Source: Actinoplanes sp. KI2
GTDB taxonomy: Bacteria > Actinomycetota > Actinomycetes > Mycobacteriales > Micromonosporaceae
DNA length: 64,000 nt
Reading direction: 5' to 3'
Assembly (NCBI RefSeq): GCF_025630775.1
Contig: NZ_JAOSZE010000025.1
Span: forward strand, 1 to 64,000
Below, one piece after another: positions 58,357-64,000 of the stretch (its first letter is position 1; every line of letters begins with the position of its first letter). The notes under the pieces are model-generated. The model made no database searches and had not been told where the DNA came from. It saw nothing but the letters and a program-made list of their open reading frames with translations. The translations under genes and the position numbers were made by a program.

Positions 58357-59426
58357 GCGGCACTGTCCCGGAACTCGCGACGGCGGTAGATGATCGCCCG
58401 GGCCGCCATGTTGACCACCAGGGTGATGGCGAACAGCACCAGGCCGGAGGCGATCAGCGCGCCCCGGCCGATGTCGTTGGCCTCGCCGAAGGTGTTGGCG
58501 ATGTTGGCGGCGATCGAGTTACCGCCGGTCTGGATCAGGTTGAACGAGATGTTGAAGACCGTGCCGAGCGTCAGCGCCAGGGCGATCGTCTCGCCGAGGG
58601 CACGGCCCAGGCCCAGCATCACGGCGGCGATCACGCCGGGCTTGCCGTACGGAATCACGGCGGTGCGGATCATCTCCCACTTGGTGGCGCCGAGCGCGAG
58701 AGCCGCCTCCTCGTTCATCCCCGGGGTCTGCTGGAAGACCTCTCGGGAGAGCGAGGTGACGATCGGCAGCACCATGATCGCCAGCACCAGGGAGCCGAGC
58801 ATGACCGAGCGGCCGAACGGGCCGTCGCCGCCGAACAGCGGGATCCAGCCGAAGTAGTGGTTGAGCCAGACCGAGAAGTTCGTCACCGGCTCGGAGAAGA
58901 CGTCCCGGCCCCAGAGACCGAAGACGACACTGGGCACCGCGGCGAGCAGGTCGATCACGAAGCCGAGCGGGTTGGCCAGCCGCTTCGGCGCGTAGTGCGA
59001 AAGAAACAGTGCGATACCGAGCGCGATCGGGACCGCGACGATCAGCGCGATCACCGACGACAGCACGGTGCCGAAGGCGATCGACGCGATGCCGAAGTTC
59101 GGCTGGGCGTCGTTCGGGAACCACTTCTCGTAGGTGAAGAAGTTGGCCGTGTTCGCCTGCAGCGCCGGAATGGCCTTCGAGATCAGGAAGATCGCGATGG
59201 CCACGATGATGACCAGCACCATCGCGCCCGCCGAGACCGATAGACCTCTGAACCCGGACTCCATGGAGAACCGGGCCTTCCTCTGCAGAGGGGCGCCACC
59301 GCCGCCGATTGGGGGTTCTTGGTAACTACTCGGCGAAACGCCGTTGCCGGCGGACCGCGCGTGACGTCCTGTCACACCCGAGCCGCCGGCGGTGGCGTTC
59401 GTCGAGCGGGAGGGGTAGTCACCCAT
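58353..59426 (-). CDS. pstC: PstC, phosphate ABC transporter permease
   Basis: A 357-residue permease with six to seven helices. It has AALALGATKWEMIRTAVIPY as EAA loop and AVPSVVFGLWG, as usual for PstC. The first 55 residues are a Ser/Gly-rich cytoplasmic extension (ATAGGSGVTGRHARSAGNG). It lies 57 bases downstream of pstS. It forms the channel with PstA. Confidence 0.96.
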   Translation of the reverse strand: MGDYPSRSTNATAGGSGVTGRHARSAGNGVSPSSYQEPPIGGGGAPLQRKARFSMESGFRGLSVSAGAMVLVIIVAIAIFLISKAIPALQANTANFFTYEKWFPNDAQPNFGIASIAFGTVLSSVIALIVAVPIALGIALFLSHYAPKRLANPLGFVIDLLAAVPSVVFGLWGRDVFSEPVTNFSVWLNHYFGWIPLFGGDGPFGRSVMLGSLVLAIMVLPIVTSLSREVFQQTPGMNEEAALALGATKWEMIRTAVIPYGKPGVIAAVMLGLGRALGETIALALTLGTVFNISFNLIQTGGNSIAANIANTFGEANDIGRGALIASGLVLFAITLVVNMAARAIIYRRREFRDSAA

Positions 59427-59483
59427 CTACTCGCTCGCTGTCGTGTCGGAGGGATGTTCCCGTTACTGGGGGGCGGAACAGCG

Positions 59484-60578
59484 TCAGCTGATGGAGGCGA
59501 CCGAGGTCGCGACCTTCGACTGGATCGACGCGGGCAGCGGGGCGTAGCCCAGGTCGCCCAGCGCGGCCTGGCCGTCGGAGCCCGAGGTGTAGGTCAGGAA
59601 CGCCTTGATGTCGGCGGCCTTCGAGGAGCCCTTGCTGCAGGCGATCTCGTAGGTGACCAGCACGATCGGGTACGCGCCCGGGGTGGTGGTGGCGTAGTCG
59701 ATGTCCATCTTGAGGTCGTTGCCGGTGCCGACGACCTTGGCGCCCTCGATGGTCTTGCCGGCGCTCTCGCCGGTCAGCTCGGTGAACTCACCCGCGCCGT
59801 TCTTGATCTTCGACATCGCGAGGCCGCCGTTCTCGGCGAACGAGAACTCGACGTAGCCGATGGTGCCCGGGGTGCTCTTGATCAGGCTGGCGACGCCGTC
59901 CGACTTGGCAGCGCCGGTGCCGCCCGGAGCCTTCCACGCCTTCGCGTGGTCGTAGGTCCAGTCGGCCGAGGCGGTCTTGCTGAGGTACTTGGTGAAGTTG
60001 TCCGTGGTACCCGACTCGTCCGAGCGGTGCACGGCCTGGATCGCGGTCGACGGCAGCTTGGCGGCGGTGTTCAGCGCGGCGATGGCCGGGTCGTTCCACT
60101 TGGTGATCTTGCCGGAGAAGATCTTGGCAAGCGTCGAGGAGTCGAGCTGGAGGCCGGTCACGCCCTCCACGTTGTAGACCACCGCGATCGGGCCGATGAC
60201 CATCGGGATGTTGAGCGCGGGGCCGCTCGCGCACTTGGCGTCGGCCTTCGGCTGCTCGTCGGGCTTCAGGTACGAGTCGGAGCCCGCGAAGTCGGCGGTG
60301 CCCTGAATGAAGGCCTGCACGCCGGCGCCGGAACCGGTGCCCTGGTAGTTCACCGAAGCGCCGGAGCACTTGGCGCTGTACTTCTTCGTCCACTCGTCCA
60401 TGGCGTTCTTCTGAGCGGTCGAGCCCTGCGCCGTCAGGCTGCCGGTGCCGCAGCTACCCGGGGCGGCGGAAGCATCGCTCGCACTTCCCGTCGAAGTGTT
60501 GTCCGAGCCGCAGGCGGCGAGCGCAAGCGTCGCAGTCAAAGCAATGCCGGCAAGGTAGCCGGACCGCTGGAGCTTCAC
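59484..60578 (-). CDS. pstS: PstS, phosphate-binding lipoprotein
   Basis: A 364-residue protein from the GTG at 60578 with AAGGGAA upstream. The signal and lipobox (LTATLALAACGSDN) make it a lipoprotein. The binding motifs are GSLTAQGSTAQKNAMDEWTK, GTADFAGSDSYLK and HRSDESGTTDNFTKYL, the phosphate-cradling loops. It delivers phosphate to PstC-PstA. A PHO box about 90 bases upstream points to PhoP control under phosphate limitation. Confidence 0.97.
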   Translation of the reverse strand: MKLQRSGYLAGIALTATLALAACGSDNTSTGSASDASAAPGSCGTGSLTAQGSTAQKNAMDEWTKKYSAKCSGASVNYQGTGSGAGVQAFIQGTADFAGSDSYLKPDEQPKADAKCASGPALNIPMVIGPIAVVYNVEGVTGLQLDSSTLAKIFSGKITKWNDPAIAALNTAAKLPSTAIQAVHRSDESGTTDNFTKYLSKTASADWTYDHAKAWKAPGGTGAAKSDGVASLIKSTPGTIGYVEFSFAENGGLAMSKIKNGAGEFTELTGESAGKTIEGAKVVGTGNDLKMDIDYATTTPGAYPIVLVTYEIACSKGSSKAADIKAFLTYTSGSDGQAALGDLGYAPLPASIQSKVATSVASIS

Positions 60579-60665
60579 GATTTTCCCTTCGGGGTGGGGG
60601 TGCACAAGCCGATCTCGAATCGGCATGCCCCGAAGCTAGGAGGGCGAGGTAGCCGGTTAACCGGC

Positions 60666-60687
60666 CCCAAATGAACGAGCGGTGAAC
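60666..60687 (-). promoter_or_regulatory. PHO box upstream of pstSCAB
   Basis: On the minus strand: GTTCACCGCTC followed by GTTCATTTGGG, two 11-base direct repeats matching the PhoP-binding form GTTCAYY. A palindrome CCGGTTAACCGG (60653-60664) lies just downstream. Beyond the box, the 491-base gap 60579-61069 shows only short GC-rich repeats that I cannot name. Confidence 0.75.
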
Positions 60688-61031
60688 ACGTGGGCGCCTC
60701 GAGTTTGCTTTCTACTGAGGCCGAGTTGTCCGTTACGTGAACTGGGTGAGCGAAGTCGGACATGTACGGTATTTCAGCCGCGTGTTTATCGCCTCGAGAT
60801 CCGCGCTTGTCCGTCCCGTGACGCACCGGGCGGGTCACCCGAGGGGTCTAGCTGTATGCCGCAGCTACAAGTTTTCCCCCTTTTGAGCGATCCCGGATCC
60901 CATCCGCAAGAAATCGGGCCACATCGATGCCGACCGTCCGCCTGGCGGACACCGCCGAGACGCCGGCCGTATGCCTGTCTCGGCGCCTAGGCCGCCGCCG
61001 AGCCGGGCGCCCCACGAAGGCCGGACCGAAT

Positions 61032-61061
61032 GGTTGCCATGTTTATGGTTGACATGTTTAG
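61032..61061 (+). promoter_or_regulatory. Tandem MarR-type operator and promoter
   Basis: Two adjacent 15-base units, GGTTGCCATGTTTAT and GGTTGACATGTTTAG, each with the CATGT core common in MarR sites. TTGCCA (61034), 17 bases, TTTAGC (61057) gives a weak promoter that would start close to the GTG at 61070, so the message could be leaderless. Confidence 0.5.
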
Positions 61062-61069
61062 CTTTTGGC

Positions 61070-61498
61070 GTGGAGACCATCGGGGCGTTGTTGTGGCGGG
61101 TCACCAATCGGTGGCGGGCCGCGGTTGATCGGGCGCTGGCGCCGGTCGGCCTCACCCACGTGCAGTACTCGTTGCTGGCCACGCTCTACGGGATGGGGCG
61201 CGAGGGGCTGACCCCCAGCCAGCGCGAGCTCGGCGAGCGGGCCGGGTTCGAGCCGATGTACGTCTCCAAGGTGGCCCGCGGGCTCGAGCAGGCCGGTCTG
61301 CTCGAGCGGGCCCGTCATCCGCACGATCCGCGGGCCTTCGGGCTCGCGCTCACCGAGCACGGTCAAGAGGTGATCGGCCGGGCGATTCCGATCGTCGCCG
61401 GGCTGCAGGCCGAGTTGACCGCGCCGATCGGCGGGCCCGAGGGTGCGCGCGCCCGGGAGCTCGCCGAAGTCCTTCGGATTCTGCTGAAGCGGGAGTGA
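61070..61498 (+). CDS. MarR-family transcriptional regulator
   Basis: A 142-residue protein starting at GTG 61070. The winged helix has LTHVQYSLLATLYGM, LTPSQRELGERAGFEPMYVS with KVARGLEQAGLLERARHP and the wing DPRAFGLALTEHGQEV. No ribosome binding site is visible, which fits the leaderless idea. It likely represses itself and the next gene through the repeats just upstream. The ligand is unknown. Confidence 0.92.
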   Translation: METIGALLWRVTNRWRAAVDRALAPVGLTHVQYSLLATLYGMGREGLTPSQRELGERAGFEPMYVSKVARGLEQAGLLERARHPHDPRAFGLALTEHGQEVIGRAIPIVAGLQAELTAPIGGPEGARARELAEVLRILLKRE

Positions 61499-61519
61499 GG
61501 AAACGAGAGTGAAGATCAC

Positions 61520-61930
61520 ATGCCTGCCTTGACCGGACAGACCATCGCCGAGGCGCAGGGCGCGGTGCGTGCCCTGCTCGATCAGACGCTCGCGGGCAGC
61601 GGGCTGACCGGCAACGAGTACGTGGCGCTGCGGGTGGCGACCGCGCGCCGGACCGACGACCTCGCGGGATTCCTCGCGGGTCAGCCGCAGTTGGGTCTCG
61701 ACCCGGCGGCGGCCGCCGCGCTGGTGCACGGACTGCAGATGCGCGGGCTCCTGGTGGAGAGCGCGATCAGCCCGGCCGGGGCCGAGCTCTTCCAGCGGAT
61801 CACCGGCCGGGTCGCGGCGACCACCACCGAGCTCTACGCCGGGATGGACGAGAACGACCTGGCCACCGCGCATCGGGTGCTCACCGCGGTGATCGAGCGG
61901 GCCGGCGAGCTCAGGTCCGCGCGTACCTGA
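61520..61930 (+). CDS. MarR-like winged-helix protein, second of a pair
   Basis: A 136-residue protein 21 bases after the MarR gene. It has a MarR-like helix order with LTGNEYVALRVATARRTDDL, DPAAAAALVHGLQMRGLLVE (recognition region) and LYAGMDENDLATAHRVLTAV (dimer helix). The wing is short. It may be a regulator partner or an effector-binding form that acts with the first protein. Its end overlaps mshD, on the other strand, by 20 bases. Confidence 0.75.
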   Translation: MPALTGQTIAEAQGAVRALLDQTLAGSGLTGNEYVALRVATARRTDDLAGFLAGQPQLGLDPAAAAALVHGLQMRGLLVESAISPAGAELFQRITGRVAATTTELYAGMDENDLATAHRVLTAVIERAGELRSART

Positions 61931-62777
61931 CGTCGGTCTTGTAGATCTCGAAGCCGAGCTTGCGGTAGAGGGCGACCGCCGCCGCGTTCGACTCGTCGAC
62001 GTAGAGCATCGCCTGGGTGAGGCCGGTGTCCGCGAGGTGGCGGAGGCCGGCCACGCTCAGCGCGGCGCCGAGGCCGCGCCGGTGGCCGCCCGGGTCGACG
62101 CCGAGCACGTAGATCTCGCCGATCGCCGGGTCGGCGCCGGTCGGCGGGTGGACCTTGGTCCAGTGGAAGCCCAGCAGGGTGTCCTCGAGGTCGACCGCGA
62201 GCAGGAAGCCGGCCGGGTCGAACCACGGCTCGGCCTCGCGCAGGCGCAGGTCGTCGACGGTCCAGCGACCCTGTTCGGGGTGGTGCGCGAAGGCCCGGGC
62301 GTTGACCGCGAGCCACGCCTGCTCGTCGTGGCCGGGCCGGAAGTGGCGCAGCGTCACTCCGTCCGGCATGACGGAGACTTCCTCGAAATCGGCCAACGAC
62401 CGACGCATCTGCCAGAGGACCCGAGCACGCATGAATCCGGATTTCTCGGCAAAAACCCCGGCGTTGTCACCGTGGGCCCAGAACGCGAGCGGCCCGTCAC
62501 CGGCGGCGGCCAGCAGCGCCGTGCCGTAACCGTGCCGCCGATGCCCGGGATGCACGACGAGCTCGCCCGACCCCGCATCGTCCACAAAGGCATAGCCGGC
62601 GAGGGCGCCGTCGTCCCCGTACGCCAGCAGATGGGTGCCGCCACCATTGCGTACGCGAAGAACCACGTCCTCGGAGAGCGGGTACACCCCGTCGGCCTGC
62701 TCCGCAGCGGTGGCCAACGCGAGAACGTCGGCCACCGTGTCGGCGTCCGGCCGGTCCACGGACCGGATCTTCGTCAT
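61911..62777 (-). CDS. mshD: MshD, mycothiol synthase
   Basis: A 288-residue protein with two GNAT domains. The first has GELVVHPGHRRHGYGTALLA; the second has the fuller acetyl-CoA loop GVDPGGHRRGLGAALSVAGL and ends LYVDESNAAAVALYRKLGFE. MshD acetylates Cys-GlcN-Ins as the last step of mycothiol synthesis. It follows glnR by 22 bases, the same pairing as in Mycobacterium. Confidence 0.95.
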   Translation of the reverse strand: MTKIRSVDRPDADTVADVLALATAAEQADGVYPLSEDVVLRVRNGGGTHLLAYGDDGALAGYAFVDDAGSGELVVHPGHRRHGYGTALLAAAGDGPLAFWAHGDNAGVFAEKSGFMRARVLWQMRRSLADFEEVSVMPDGVTLRHFRPGHDEQAWLAVNARAFAHHPEQGRWTVDDLRLREAEPWFDPAGFLLAVDLEDTLLGFHWTKVHPPTGADPAIGEIYVLGVDPGGHRRGLGAALSVAGLRHLADTGLTQAMLYVDESNAAAVALYRKLGFEIYKTDVRYART

Positions 62778-62799
62778 CGATTCGTCTGGGGAAGGAGCG

Positions 62800-63516
62800 T
62801 CAGACCGGCAGCGAGACCGGCTCGTTGTCGGGCAGCTGGCGCCCGCTCGGCGGGACCACGAACTTGTAGCCCACCTGGCGGACCGTGCCGATCATCGACT
62901 CGTACTCCGAGCCGAGCTTGGCGCGCAGCCGCCGCACGTGCACGTCGACCGTGCGGGTGCCGCCGAAGTAGTCGTAGCCCCACACCTCACGCAGCAGCTG
63001 GTCGCGGGTGAACACCCGGCCAGGGTGCTGCGCCAGGAACTTGAGCAGCTCGAACTCCTTGTACGTGAGGTCGAGCGGGCGGCCCTTGAGCTTCGCCGCG
63101 TAGGTGTCCGGGTCGATGTTCAGCTCGCCGGCCCGGATCGAGCCGCCGGCCCCGGCGGTCGCGTTGTTGAGCCGGCCCACGCCCAGGCGCAGCCGGGCCT
63201 CGACCTCGGCGGGCCCGGCACCGGCCAGGATGACGTCGTCGACGCCCCAGTCGGCGTTCAGCGCGATCAGCCCGGCCTCGGTGACGACCGCGATCAGCGG
63301 CACCCCGATGCCGGTCGCGTGCAGCATGCGGCAGGTGGCACGGGCCTCGGAGAGCTCGGAGCGGGCGTCCACCAGCACGGCGTCGGGGCTCGGCCCGGAC
63401 ACCAGGGTGCGGACGTCGCGGGGCGCGGTGCGTACGGAGTGGGGAAGCAGATCCAGCGCGGGCAGCACGGCCGATGGTTCGCCAGCGCGTGCCGTCACCA
63501 GAAGAAGGATTTCCAC
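62800..63516 (-). CDS. glnR: GlnR-type orphan regulator (OmpR family)
   Basis: A 238-residue protein. I chose the GTG at 63516, five bases after GGAGG; a GTG at 63522 overlaps that site. The receiver domain is atypical: one Asp in AVLVDARSELSEARATC is kept but the acidic pocket is not. The winged helix has LTYKEFELLKFLAQHPGRVF and VWGYDYFGGTRTVDVHVRRL. The adjacent mshD matches the Mycobacterium glnR-mshD pair, and the opening ILLLVTARAGEP fits GlnR. It would control ammonium assimilation genes. Confidence 0.85.
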   Translation of the reverse strand: MEILLLVTARAGEPSAVLPALDLLPHSVRTAPRDVRTLVSGPSPDAVLVDARSELSEARATCRMLHATGIGVPLIAVVTEAGLIALNADWGVDDVILAGAGPAEVEARLRLGVGRLNNATAGAGGSIRAGELNIDPDTYAAKLKGRPLDLTYKEFELLKFLAQHPGRVFTRDQLLREVWGYDYFGGTRTVDVHVRRLRAKLGSEYESMIGTVRQVGYKFVVPPSGRQLPDNEPVSLPV

Positions 63517-64000
63517 ACTCACCTCCGTCCTTGCGGCGCGAGGCCGCTCGGGTGACCCGGTTTGCGGCGAATTGCGGACCGCTTCCCGGAGGACTGTTTC
63601 CCCGGCGTCACCGACGGGTGGGCTGGCGTTACCTTAACTGATACAAGAGGTCGGAAGATGATTTTGTTAGACCGAGTGACGCACTAAACGCTCGTACGGT
63701 GGGCAAATGCCCAACTCGTAACACGCCTTTTACAAACCCCCCCTTGCCGGTGATCAACAAAAATGCCGCCACCGACTCACCGTCACCCCAAGCCCCGCTC
63801 AGCCACACAACCCCCTATCTGAGCGAACCCCCTATCTGAGCGAACCCCCTATCAGGGAACGGCCCGCGATCGCCCCGCTGATGAGGAGGCAGCCAGCTCA
63901 GCCGCACGGGACAGTCCCCCACGCGACTCACCCGGCCGACCGCAACCACCAGCCCAGCGGAGCAGCCAGCTCACCCCCCACGAGACAGCCCCCCACGCGA
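63517..64000. other. Gene-free end of the window with short repeats
   Basis: No gene is supported in these 484 bases. A 17-base unit AACCCCCTATCTGAGCG is repeated at 63809-63825 and 63826-63842 with a partial third copy. A 37- to 38-base block starting CAGCCAGCTCA and ending CCCCCACGCGA is present at 63890-63926 and again at 63963-64000. The stretch before them (63600-63700) is less GC-rich and probably holds the glnR promoter, which I could not fix. Confidence 0.6.

Noticed and set aside
63809..63853. A CRISPR array or attachment site at the right end
   Set aside because: Units are adjacent without unique spacers, and no integrase or tRNA end is seen.

Overview
This is a high-GC actinobacterial chromosome segment. 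A near-complete flagellar and chemotaxis cluster occurs beside mycothiol synthesis (mshD), a mycothiol-dependent-type enzyme, GlnR, an HbhA-like protein and several LacI regulators. Among actinomycetes this combination fits the zoospore-forming Micromonosporaceae, with Actinoplanes the best guess. That placement is inferred from gene content, not from a database match.

Region 1 (1-28,700) is the motility cluster. The plus strand carries the end of fliF, then fliG, fliH, fliI, fliJ, a NlpC/P60-lytic transglycosylase and fliK. It converges at a hairpin (6748-6780) on a long minus-strand series. In transcription order that series is: a response regulator, cheA, cheW, an unknown gene, cheB, cheR, cheY, a CheX-like gene, a second cheY, a second CheX/CheC-like gene, a terminator, flgD, flgE, flbD-motA-motB-fliL, a terminator, fliM-fliN-fliO-fliP-fliR-flhB-flhA, a degenerate flhF-like gene and a two-helix membrane protein. 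Two good FliA-type promoters (CTCA-N16-GCCGAT) precede flbD and fliM, and a weaker one precedes fliJ. The flbD and fliJ promoters each have a GCACCCG-type direct repeat upstream, like the TcrA box I recall from Actinoplanes. Oddities are the absence of fliQ between fliP and fliR, a FliM without the N-terminal CheY-binding peptide, an FlhF-like protein with no recognisable P-loop, and MshEN-like repeats inside CheA.

Region 2 (28,700-36,400) holds secreted and sugar-related genes: a CAP-domain protein behind a hairpin-rich leader, a GH18 chitinase whose promoter overlaps a palindrome, a GC tandem repeat, murB, a mycothiol-dependent-type enzyme, and a GH1 beta-glucosidase coupled to a LacI regulator with a TTAACCGGTTAA operator. 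Region 3 (35,600-48,850) is mostly housekeeping: an EI24 membrane protein, a hydrolase, DUF2516, an HbhA-like/XRE pair, asparaginase, a BKACE enzyme, YgfZ, a Fur-family regulator, PabC, a nitrobindin-like protein with a 34-codon leader gene, a DsrE protein, a DinG-type helicase, a DUF402 protein and an ECF41-type sigma factor. A 49-codon gene made of an 18-bp tandem repeat is wedged by ATGA overlaps between the BKACE and asparaginase genes.

Region 4 (48,900-64,000) centres on phosphate: a DUF47-Pit transporter and the pstSCAB operon, each with a PHO box (two 11-bp GTTCAYC-type repeats). It also has a GH13/LacI/Gfo-Idh group, a NUDIX hydrolase, a MarR pair, and glnR-mshD. The last 480 bases carry no gene I can support, only short repeats. 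I saw no tRNA, rRNA, insertion sequence or CRISPR array.
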